A DNA stretch of 64,000 nt, from NCBI GenBank assembly GCA_032622095.1, contig CP136062.1, positions 224,334,578 to 224,398,577 of the forward strand, written 5' to 3'. Shown here piece after piece: positions 55,043-64,000 of the stretch (its first letter is position 1; the number at the start of each line of letters is the position of its first letter). A program made the translations under genes and the position numbers. Below the pieces are notes generated by a model. It saw only the letters and a list, made by a program, of their open reading frames with translations. It had not been told where the DNA came from and did no database searches. This stretch comes from Siphonodentalium dalli (Eukaryota > Mollusca > Scaphopoda > Gadilida > Siphonodentaliidae).

Positions 55043-56563
55043 ATTATGGTTCATCTCAGTTCCGTCTCAAAGTTCTGCCCATTTCCTTCTAATAATATGG
55101 TCAGAATCACAAAAGAAGTTCTCCGCAAAATTCCATAATTTAAAATGAATTTGTGATGCCCTATACGGAACTGGTACAGCCATAATAAAACATTTAATGT
55201 TCAGTTAATTAACTAACACGTATAATAACCAAATGGGTCACAATTTGCTACATTTTCGGATAACGCAGAGAATAATATATATATAATGTTATAATGATGT
55301 ATGTAAAAAAATAACTTATTACCAATTTGGTTGCCATTTTGGAAGCCATCTTGAGCAATTTGGTCTATCAACACCGTAGTGTGACACATTTAAGATAGAC
55401 CAATACAATACACACCTTTCAATTCAAAGATAGTTACAATATTACTAAAAAAAATTGTCCAAACCCGAAAAGTTAATTTTTGCCGATATTTATGTCAAGT
55501 TTTTGTGAGAAAAGTCCAATATTTTTGGTGATGTCAGTGATGACAACAGTAGCAATTAACCATGGTGCAGCAGACATGTTAGTATTCAATGTATAGAAGG
55601 CATAATAGCCAATTTTGTACATCAACCACAACTTTTAAGCGATTGCAGGACACCCTAGGGCAATATTTACCATTTTCCATATTTTGGCGGACATTTTGGC
55701 AGCCATTTTGAGCCAAAGTAAGAATTTTGGTTTCACTTAGCTGGAATATTCATAGGTAATAGTATGCCTAACTTAATTGCAACCTTCTGTTCATTTCTTT
55801 TTTAAATATGACTAGAAGCCCAGTTGTGATTTTTTGTGAAATATTATACCGCGTTCTGTAAAATCGAATTTTTGAGGGATCACAAGCGGATAGGACCCCA
55901 ATAATTGCATATTTAATTGCTCCAATGGTCAGTTAATATACAAAATACAAAATAAAGTCATATTACTCAACCAGTTCCAAACAGCATGAACTGATCTAGA
56001 AGATATTTGTGAAAAAATGTCATATTTTCAACTTCCGGCGGCCATTTTGGTGGCCATCTTGGGTGGTGAGCTTCAATTTTGGCCCAAAATAGTTTCATTA
56101 TGTCTTAGCTTCATGAAAATATATACATTTTACTAGATCAGTCATGTGAATTTGCAACAAATTCCAAGTAACTGGTTTTACGTCTAGGAAAAAAATTGGG
56201 GGGGGGGGGGGGTATACTTTTTAGGGCGCTAAAAAAAGAATTGCTCAAGGCTGACAGATGGCCAGCCGATAAAATCTTGATGTCGGATACCTGAATTTAC
56301 AAAATCCGCAGAGAAAAAAACTTTATACGCCAAAACACGCATCCGTGTTCCAGCATATAGTTCCAGCATTGACATCGACATCATTGCACTAAGATCTTTT
56401 GTCACTGCGCGTGCCAATAATACCGTGCTTACGTCATAATATGCCGATAATACACGTGTGTCTTACTAAAAATAATGAGGGGAAAATTATGTGATAAAAA
56501 GGGTTAAGCAGTTAGTTATATTTGGCGGGCGATTCATTGGATAGGTGTAAAACGAATGCCATG
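55043..56563. repeat. degenerate ~354-bp tandem repeat, three units
   Basis: GCCATTTTGGAAGCCATCTTGAG at 55332, a related ACATTTTGGCAGCCATTTTGAG at 55687 and GCCATTTTGGTGGCCATCTTGGG at 56042 are spaced about 354 bp. Flanking text is also similar (for example ATGGTCAGAATCACAAAAGAAG and ATGACTAGAAGCCCAGTTGTG). Identity between units is low. A G tract lies at 56199-56212. No gene is seen. Confidence 0.5.
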
Positions 56564-56826
56564 CAATGATTGTTCTAAATAATCAACTCCTTAACCACAG
56601 CAGAATTATGGGTAACTTTTCAGGATTTAGTCGGAAATATGGCTTGTTGCCATTCATCAGAAAGCTCTCAGTGAGAGCTTTCCGAAGAATGGCAACAATC
56701 CATATTTCCAACTAAATCTCAGAGAGCTTTCCAATGAATGGCAACAATCCATATTTCCGACTAAATCCTGAAAAGTTACCCAAAATTCTGCTGTGGTTAA
56801 GGAGTCGATTATTTAGGGCATTATTG
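56564..56826. mobile_element. mariner-like MITE, copy 3 (rearranged)
   Basis: It is diverged: ends ATTGTTCTAAATAATCAACTCC and GGAGTCGATTATTTAGGGCA with an internal duplication of AGAGCTTTCC...CATATTTCCRACTAAATC. It is the same family as 6306-6447. Confidence 0.7.
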
Positions 56827-56976
56827 TAATAAATTAAAATAAATTAAAATTAACTGCTATATTATGTATTTCCATTGTATCATCCCAACAGAGTGTTCTA
56901 CTTATTGAAATGTTGCATAGTTGGAAAAACCCTGTATAAATCCCAGTCGCTAGGTCACTATAAATATAACAGAAAG

Positions 56977-57361
56977 GTTCGCCCTTTCTTTACTAAATAC
57001 TCATTGATGAGTAGTTATCCATTAGGAAATGTTCATATAATAAAAACCTTTCTATACTAAATACTCATTGATGAGTAGTTATCCCATAGGAAATGTTCAC
57101 ATAATAAGTTTAACCCTTTCTTTACTAAATACTCATTGATGAGTAGTTATCCATTAGGAAATATTCAGATAATAAGTTCAACAAACAAACTATGAATTTA
57201 TTATCTGAACATTTCCCTACAATGAATGTGATTCCTTTTGCGCTTTCTATTGTCTGCTATCTGCTTATAGTTCCTGAACATCTCTCAAGATGAAAAAAAT
57301 GACCCTTCCAATGTATACTTTTATAACTGACAAGAGAATCCATTTAGTATATAAAGGTTAA
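56977..57361. mobile_element. TTAA MITE of the third small family with amplified left end
   Basis: 57110-57361 is the complete element (TTAACCCTTTCTTTACTAAA ... TTTAGTATATAAAGGTTAA). Upstream, its left end (CTTTCTWTACTAAATACTCA TTGATGAGTAGTTATCC) is repeated twice more in tandem from 56977. A minisatellite seems to be starting at the transposon terminus. Confidence 0.7.
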
Positions 57362-57477
57362 TCGTGATTCTGGATTGTAGTTTGATGTTAGAGCATTTAG
57401 TGCACATTACATTAAAGTTATCAGTTATTTCATTTTTATATATGGCTCTTTTAAAAAAATGGAATGTATTATGTTAT

Positions 57478-57690
57478 TGGTCTGTCCATCGGGGCGTCTG
57501 TCTGGATGTCAGTCCATCAGTTTGTAATTCCCTATTTTCATTTTCGGATGATAACTTCATTAAGTCTGAACTGAATGGAATAATATTTGGTATGTGAGTT
57601 TACTAGCCCAAAATACAGGTCAAATTCGAATTTGGGTTCTGCCTGCCAATTTTCAGCAGAGTTATGGCCCTTTATTAGAATTACCACAGG
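57478..57690 (+). repeat. dispersed repeat related to 15820-15975
   Basis: It shares the order CGTCTGTCTG, a degenerate middle, AGCCCAAAATACAG and GAGTTATGGCCCTT with 15820-15975. It lies directly upstream of the CTLD-3 second-half exon. The frame is open into the exon but has no acceptor before 57739. Confidence 0.5.
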
Positions 57691-57739
57691 CATTCTATGC
57701 CACACTCTATAGTGATGCTCTTTTTTTACTATTTTGTAG

Positions 57740-57963
57740 CTTGTTCAACAATGATGGTGGGAAGCCTGAGTTTTGGATTGGAGCAACATACCGATCAGGA
57801 TGGCTCACATCACACGCAGAATCAATGACCTGGAACAATTATATATTAGCACCATCATCACCAACTGGTGCAGGGCCGTTTGATATATATATCCTAGTAG
57901 CTGATGGAAAATGGGATGCTGACACGTCTTCGTCAACAATGCCAACATTATGTGAATCTCATG
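57740..57963 (+). CDS. C-type lectin-like gene: CTLD-3 second-half exon
   Basis: The exon encodes the C-terminal half of CTLD-3: KPEFWIGATYRSGW core, AESMTWNNY, ADGKWDAD (at the WND position) and the terminal TLCESH. The acceptor is CTATTTTGTAG and the donor GGTTAGA. Phase 2 entry and phase 1 exit match the exon at 48022 (135-residue domain). The inner cysteine pair is missing, so only the outer disulphide remains. Phase 1 exit means at least one further exon is expected downstream; none is recognised. Confidence 0.87.
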
Positions 57964-58183
57964 GTTAGATTACAGTTTCTACATGATCAGTGTATATTAT
58001 AAAAACATTTCAGTCTCTCTGATTAACGTAAAGTATGTCATGAAATAGCCGTCCGACAAGAGACGATTGTCTTTGTTTCCCTGTTTTAGCTCAACGACGT
58101 CTGTAAGATGGGTTGAAGCTTTTGGGATGAGTTCATAAATTGCTGTGTGTAGAAAGATTCTGTCAGGAGTTTGCCAAGTGAAA

Positions 58184-58582
58184 TTAACCCTTTACCCAAC
58201 AGAAGGGCCCTGTGCCAATGCATTCTCTTATATATGCGAGTCGACCATAGGTCGCCTCGCATATATAAGAGAATGCATTGGCTTAACACATTAAAAATTA
58301 TAAAATTGTTAAAGAATGTAAGAAAAAATGGTAAAAAGTGTTAAAAAAGATTTTTTTTAGGCCAATGCATTCTCTTATATATGCGAGGCGACCTATGGTC
58401 GACTCGCATATATAAGAGAATGCATTGGCACAGGGCATAACTGTAACTATCACAATGTGGTCAAGGAGCCGGTTCCAATGATATCCATATTTGTATGGTT
58501 CTATTGAGACAGACCGAAGATATTTTAGGCTGTTGAAGCTTTATTTGGCCGGTTTTGGCCGTTTTGTTGGGTAAAGGGTTAA
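58184..58582 (+). mobile_element. TTAA MITE with twin palindromes, copy 9
   Basis: It is a complete copy, TTAA on both sides, very similar to copies 3 and 4. It begins 220 bp after the last recognised CTLD exon. Confidence 0.85.
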
Positions 58583-60163
58583 GATATTTCATGTCAAAAT
58601 TTCGGACCAGGGCCTTTTGTTTCAAGGAGTGTTCGATGCGGGCGTATTATGCTGTTAGTGCGCTAAATTCTTTCATAATTTGGCCATTAAATGCATAAAA
58701 TGTTTGTTTTGTTCATATAATTATGATATGTTCTGTACATAACTGTGCGGGTATCAGTATCTAGAGTGATGGGTCACGAAGCAACTATGATATACAGCTA
58801 TACTCTAATTAATCGACCACTTTAATGAGGTTATGTGCCGGTAATGACTGCGATCATACTGCCACTGGACTGCGGTCAGGCTGTTTCACCGTAACCACTA
58901 ACGGTGACTCTCGGTACCGTGCTGTATTTTGACCGTGGTCTTGTTGGAAGTCACCGTGGTAATCTAATTCGTTAACGGCATACACTTCATCCATTATGTA
59001 TCGATGATTCCATTATAGTATAACATGTAAATTGGCAGCTTAGAATATTTTTTTATAGATCGTTCATGGTCAGTCCTTAAATTCTGCCTTCTTTTATCTT
59101 GCTTCCAAAAATGTGCGACGACAACTTTATGCATGCTTACAATTTTCGCTAGTTTTTTCATCTAATGGCAAGTATTTATATAATATGGATAAATACAAGT
59201 GTAATATTCCCAGTCGACAGAGTGAAATTTTGATTGCATTGATCTGTTTGGTACAACGTATTCAGTAAATTAAACTGATTTATCACACAAAGTAGAAAAT
59301 TACAGCATGTAAATTCAACTTTACAATTGTGTCAAATGTAGGCTGAGGAATGGATAGTTCTGGACACATGGTGATTCGTTTGGACCAAATTATGTGAGTC
59401 GGTGGCAAAAATAATATGTTTTTGGTTATATATGTATTTCCCGATTCTGACTTTTTTCACATGGTCGTGGGTCCGTAAAGAACAACAATTAAAAAAATGA
59501 TACCTCATATAGACTGACTATCTGTATATATGAACTGGATAAACAAATTAATCAGTTCCCGAAAATTACCAGATGTTTTTCAATTGTCAGTACAAAGTTA
59601 TAATTATGTCTACACAGTGTTTGCGGAAATACACTTGCCACATACAAACGCGCTTTAATGTTTACCTGCCTGATATAAACATCATTTGAGTTTATATAAT
59701 TTAAATAAAATTTAAATATATCCTTGGTTGACAACATCCTTCTTTATGTTATGTTAAAAAGTCCATTGTTAACCCCTATTCAGACAGCACAAGCATTCTT
59801 TGCTACATCATACACAACAATGTCAAAGATCCAAAAACATGTCAACATTTCCCAGTTAGTTCATCAGTAAATTACTGTAAAAAGTTTGTTAAAAAGAAAA
59901 TAGTAAGACAGATGCATGTTTTTTTACAATTAAATGGAATGGCTCAATTGAAACTAAAAATTACGCATATAATATACATAATTTGGTAGCGTTTACAATA
60001 AATATCGATAAATAGATCTACAAGAGATACTGTTAAAGATGGATTATCTCTTTAAATAACAGATTTTAGATGGTTTCCTGGGTATGAAATAATCTGTAAG
60101 ATTTGGAAATCCCTGCCCGGAAATCAATTAATATTGATTTTATTTGGATATTATTTTATTCAA
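58583..60163. other. sequence without recognised features
   Basis: This is AT-rich sequence with no ORF above ~60 codons that looks coding and no recognised repeat. Confidence 0.4.
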
Positions 60164-60594
60164 TTAAAGATGCATTATCTGATTAAGCGCCCCTCAATTA
60201 CTATTTATTTGGATTCGGGGGTAAAAAATATTTGATTCAAGTCGAGGAACCCACCTATCAAAGCTCAGAGTTACTAGATATCAATTTTTAAATCTATTTT
60301 TCCTCACTATCAAGACTTTTTAGTGGCCCTGTAAAAAGTCGATGACCTGACGGTCTCAGACCAAATTGCGGATGAAGATGGCTAATCAAGAGGCTTTGTG
60401 TTGATAAGGAAGCTAAATTTCGTCAAACAACATGTTGATAAATAACACGTTTCAGGAAATTTTATACTATAGTTGACAGTGGTCAGCATTATTTTTGGGA
60501 AGTTAGTCGATTCTGTTAACTGAAGCGGCATTTCTAAAAATGTTGTTGGAATCTGATTATATGGGGACCATCGAATCGTATTGAGTACCTTTAA
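60164..60594 (+). mobile_element. TTAA-flanked element, deleted relative of 4692-5735
   Basis: The ends TTAAAGATGCATTATCTG and GAGTACCTTTAA and several internal blocks (GTCGAGGAACCCACC, TATACTATAGTTGACAGTGG, TGTTGTTGGAATCTGAT) match 4692-5735. The middle ~600 bp is missing. Confidence 0.65.
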
Positions 60595-60606
60595 TGGGAC
60601 ACATCT

Positions 60607-60632
60607 TCTATCTCATATATATTTTGAAGACC

Positions 60633-60665
<33 letters not shown>

Positions 60666-61300
60666 TTGTCATTAATACAAATCTACGATTCTCGACCAAT
60701 CGGGACGAAACTTGGTACGTGTGTGTAGTTTGACCAGGCGGTCGTCGTTGTCGTATTGGCGAGCCCGTGCGGCGCCCGCTTCGCGCATGCGCAGACGAGA
60801 TCTCGGAAACGGGTGGAGCTATTGACTTGAAATTTGCTATGTGAATGTATCTTGCCCCGGATACGAATTTTATCGGGTCGCCGAGCCCGTGCGACGCCAG
60901 CTTTGCGCATGCGCAGACGAGATCTCGGAAACGGGTGGAGCTATCGACTTGAAATTTGGTGTGTGAATGTATCTTGCCCCGGATACGAATTTTATCGGGT
61001 CGCCGAGCCCGTGCGGCGCCCGCTTCGCGCATGCGCAGACGAGATCTCGGAAACGGGCGGAGCTATCGACTTGAAATTTGGTGTGTGAATGTATCTTGCC
61101 CCGGATACAAATTTTATCGGGTCGCTGAGCCCGTGCGACGCCAGCTTCGCGCATGCGCAGACGAGATCTCGGAAACGGGTAGAGCTATCGACTTGAAATT
61201 TGGTTTTCTTGAATAGCCCGGACAACGTCGGGCTGGGTAGAGCTATCGACTTGAAATTTGGTTTTTGAATAGCCCGGACAACGTCGGGCTCATCGGATAG
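60607..61300 (+). mobile_element. Helitron-like unit 1
   Basis: It starts TCTATCTCATATATATTTTGA and ends with a hairpin AGCCCGGACAACGTCGGGCT followed by CATCGGATAG. The core is a GC-rich ~122-bp tandem repeat (GCGCATGCGCAGACGAGATC TCGGAAACGGG) with about four units at 60783, 60905, 61028 and 61150. The start TC, the 3' hairpin and the 10-nt gap to the end fit Helitrons, though the last four bases ATAG differ from CTRR. It encodes no protein. Confidence 0.6.
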
Positions 61301-61982
61301 TCTATCTATACTATATATTTTGAGAACTCCGTGTATTCGAGAGATAGCCCACACCCTCCGGACCTCAATGATATGATCGTGAATGAGTATTGATATACCC
61401 CACTAAACTTTGACAAACACCAGTAATGGTGTGTAGATAATTTACATATCTCTCTTATATATTTATGTTTGTGTGTGTGTGTGTGGGTACTTCATACAAA
61501 TCTACGATTCTCGACCGATCGGGACGAAACTTGGTACGTGTGTGTAGTTTGACCAGGCGGTGGTCGTTGCCGTATTGGCGAGCCTGTGCGATGCCCGTGC
61601 AGCGCATGCGCAGACGAGATCTCGGAAACGGGTGGAGCTATCGACTTGAAATTTGCTATGTGAATGTATCTTGCGCCGGGCACAAATTTTATCGGGTCGC
61701 CGAGCCCGTGCAGCGGATGCGCAGACGAGATCTCGGAAACGGGTGGAGCTATCGACTTGAAATTTGCTATGTGAATGTATCTTGCGCCGGGTACAAATTT
61801 TATCGGGTCGCCTAGCCCCTGCGACGCCAGCTTCGCGCATGCGCAGACCAGATATCGGAAACGGGTGGAGCTACCGGGTACAAATTTTTCTTATTGAAAC
61901 GCGTGGAGCTAAAAATAAAAAAAAATATATAAAAAAAATGTCATGTTTAGGACAAGCCGCCGGTGGCGGGCTAACCTGCTAG
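61301..61982 (+). mobile_element. Helitron-like unit 2
   Basis: It starts TCTATCTATACTATATATTT at the end of unit 1 and ends with the hairpin AGCCGCCGGTGGCGGGCT, AACCTG and CTAG. That is a textbook Helitron 3' end (hairpin, short gap, CTRR). The interior has a (GT)n tract and two to three copies of the same GCGCAGACGAGATCTCGG repeat. It has no coding capacity. Confidence 0.7.
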
Positions 61983-62605
61983 TCTATACTATATATTTTG
62001 AAACTTCGTATATATATATGTGTGTATATATGTGTGTGGGTACTTCATAGAATCCAAAACGCGTGTAAAGATTGAGCTCAAACTTCCTATGTAAGTGTCA
62101 AATCCCACCGACACAACCGTGGTCGCGGTTTAGAGAAGCTCAGAGCACCCGTTCTCCAATCTCAAATCACCGCAAAGGCACGGCGTGGGTTAATCAAGTG
62201 ATTATTTAATGAGCGTTTGTTTTTGACGCATCTCTATAAAGAGCGTCTGTTTCCCATTCAACATTATTAGCATGCATCTGCAGAGTTATACGGGAACATT
62301 GAGTGCTTGCCTATGCGGGCAGATTTATTGGAGCTCTTACAACATCATTGTTATAGTATGTATGACACTTAGGTCAGGGCTTAGGAGGGGGGGTAGTTAT
62401 AGGCATAATGCTTCTCAGAAATCCCGGTTACAAACCAACACTCACAATTTCGTATTTATACAAACGTTATCGCTCGAAATTTATTCCCTGCAAGCACGGA
62501 TGGCGCGCTTTGTTTTTACAGTATATACCTTCGGTATATACCGAAATCATCCCAGATCAGATTTCTCCCCAGATATACCGTTATAAAGCTACTGGAATCT
62601 GCCAA
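61983..62605 (+). mobile_element. Helitron-like unit 3 (5' end only)
   Basis: It starts TCTATACTATATATTTTGAA right after the CTAG of unit 2 and shares GGGTACTTCATA with the others. The 3' part (from about 62060) is different and no hairpin end is seen before unit 4. It contains ATAAAGAGCGTCTGTTTCCC, also found within 18111-20066. Confidence 0.5.
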
Positions 62606-62630
62606 TCTACTATATAATTTGAGACTTCCG

Positions 62631-62661
<31 letters not shown>

Positions 62662-62760
62662 ATATATGTGGGTACTTCATAGAATCGAAAACGCGTGTAG
62701 GAACGGGCATCCCCACGGCAATGTCGGCTTATAAGACATCTTTACTACACATGACCACTG
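62606..62760 (+). mobile_element. Helitron-like unit 4 (5' end)
   Basis: It starts TCTACTATATAATTTGAGAC followed by a (TA)n tract and GGGTACTTCATAGAATC, parallel to units 2 and 3. Its 3' limit is unknown. Confidence 0.45.
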
Positions 62761-62792
62761 TCGGATACCCGTTTAGGTTCGGACATTCCAAG

Positions 62793-62820
62793 ATGGCGGC
62801 GCCCAATAAAAAGATAAACG
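62793..62820 (+). CDS. possible first coding exon of an unknown gene
   Basis: CCAAGATGGCGGCGCCCAAT fits a strong start context, followed by codons for MAAPNKKIN and the donor GGTAAGTG at 62821. An AAGATGGCGGC motif over the start codon is the well-known YY1-site arrangement of many animal genes. Twenty-eight bases, phase 1 exit. No second exon is recognised before the window ends. It lies just after, or inside, Helitron-like unit 4, so it could also be a captured fragment. The call is an inference. Confidence 0.35.
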
Positions 62821-63085
62821 GTAAGTGTATATATTGTCTCCAAGCATCAATTAACGACATCTTTCGGTGATACACCTTTAAACAGTTATGTAGGAATTTG
62901 TATGCCCAACACACACGTAACACGGCTTTCGCATGACAGGCATGTGAATTGTTGTATTGGGCTCATGCATCCGCAAATTTATGTATTGTTGTGGGTAGAT
63001 TAGGTTACCACACATCTTCGGAATGCAAAACCGGCGATATTTTTATTGTCTAACTCCGAAAAACGACCTTTGAAAATTTCAAAAT

Positions 63086-63203
63086 GTTCAGGTTCGGATT
63101 CGCAACATTCGCGATGATTTTGTTCAGGTTCAGACACAATTTTCGTTCAGGTTCGGACAAATTTGGTTCAGGTTCGGACAATTTTAGTTCAGGTTCGGAC
63201 GCA
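63086..63203 (+). repeat. ~22-bp minisatellite GTTCAGGTTCGGACAAWTTT
   Basis: About six degenerate units of GTTCAGGTTCGGA... lie in tandem. They are noncoding and lie downstream of the possible first exon. Confidence 0.75.
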
Positions 63204-63489
63204 TCAAAACCTTACCTATAAATGACATGCCGAGGTGCAGTCGCGATCTTATTGTGCGTGTTATTAACGAACATGCATTGTTGATTTGTTATATCTAAAT
63301 ATGTCAGCTGAAATTTCCAAATATACATGTAGGTGGTATATTCTCCGAATTAATGGGATAAAAGCCACAGTTGAATATTTTCGAGCAATGTCTACTTTAC
63401 TGAAACCAGCTAGTGGGAATTATTACATTTTACATACGAGCAACAGTGGTATTATTACTTATCTTCTGAGTTATCGGGGCTACATGGAT

Positions 63490-63567
63490 ATTTAATACCT
63501 GGTTCTCGATTTTGAACCCCGAGGCGGAGCCAAGGGGTTTCAAAAAGAGACATCCGGGTATTAAATC
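63490..63567. repeat. ~76-bp imperfect palindrome
   Basis: TTTAATACCTGG at left pairs with CCGGGTATTAAA at right, and the inner GAACCCC pairs with GGGGTTTC around GAGGCGGAGCCAA. It may be a hairpin or element end; the family is unknown. Confidence 0.5.
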
Positions 63568-64000
63568 TCCTATAGTATCCCACGATGTTGGCGGAGCTAA
63601 CGATTTTGTCTCGCACCAATAGCTACCACGTGGTGTGCTTTTTTTATAGGTTATCAGATAAATTCACACCAATCAGCACCAATAAGAATAATTCAGTAGC
63701 AGACCTATCGATCCTGTTTTAGGTGACGTCAATTAAGCTCAACGCGCCAGAACAATGTCACGATTGGTGAAACTGCTAGTTCAAGGGTAATTCATAAACA
63801 CGATGTTTCACGTGCTTTTATACGCTCACTGTCAATAGTTACGAGGACATGGCGCATTATTTAAACGTGACGTTGTTGTCAATCAGATTGTTAGTTACAA
63901 CCGGGTGTGGGGACAAGCGTTGTGTGTTATGTTTTCCTATGAAATAGCTGTAATTTTAAATGACATACGATGTGCTCTCTTTCGTGGACATTTGCGTGGA
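63568..64000. other. sequence without recognised features
   Basis: No ORF, repeat or RNA gene is recognised up to the window end. Confidence 0.35.

Noticed and set aside
60613-61840. Frames of up to 139 codons in the GC-rich repeats
   Set aside because: They run on both strands through the ~122-bp Helitron core repeat and have no recognisable domain.

Overview
The window looks like intron-rich, AT-rich animal DNA. It has split exons with GT...AG boundaries and consistent phases, many families of short non-autonomous DNA transposons, Helitron-like units, a non-LTR retrotransposon, a Polinton/Maverick-like fragment and a 20-kb satellite. The repertoire of repeats and the EGF plus C-type-lectin architecture suggest a lophotrochozoan, most likely a mollusc. 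This is inference; the species cannot be named from the sequence.

One host gene is well supported, on the + strand. It has an EGF-like exon (805-918) and three C-type lectin-like domains (CTLDs), each split over two exons: 2430-2610 + 3959-4191, 10532-10715 + 17073-17344, and 48022-48202 + 57740-57963. Every domain boundary is phase 1 and every intradomain intron is phase 2, so the seven exons splice in frame over 57 kb. No signal-peptide or transmembrane exon was recognised, so the gene probably runs off one or both sides.

Almost everything else is repeat. About 1-20 kb is packed with TTAA-targeting MITEs carrying two large internal palindromes, a second palindromic family (GAATGAGGTCCCC), TA-flanked mariner-like MITEs and several minisatellites. 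21.3-41.6 kb is a tandem array of a ~160-bp monomer with nested higher-order repeats. 42.37-44.33 kb is a 1.96-kb element with 118-121-bp terminal inverted repeats that carries a decayed gene for an A32/FtsK-HerA-type DNA-packaging ATPase; this is the most unusual item. 44.85-47.67 kb is a 5'-truncated LINE with an almost complete endonuclease-reverse transcriptase ORF on the minus strand. 48.2-49.5 kb holds two minisatellites, 53.0-55.0 kb a foldback element, and 60.6-62.7 kb a head-to-tail chain of Helitron-like units.

Two observations stand out. First, a miniature Polinton-like element whose only recognisable gene is the packaging ATPase. Second, in two CTLDs the end of the first-half exon together with its 5' splice site has been amplified into a minisatellite (about 35 copies of 55 bp; about 12 copies of 73 bp), and in the third CTLD the same boundary is duplicated once. 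The CTLD exons are also tightly hemmed in by transposons.
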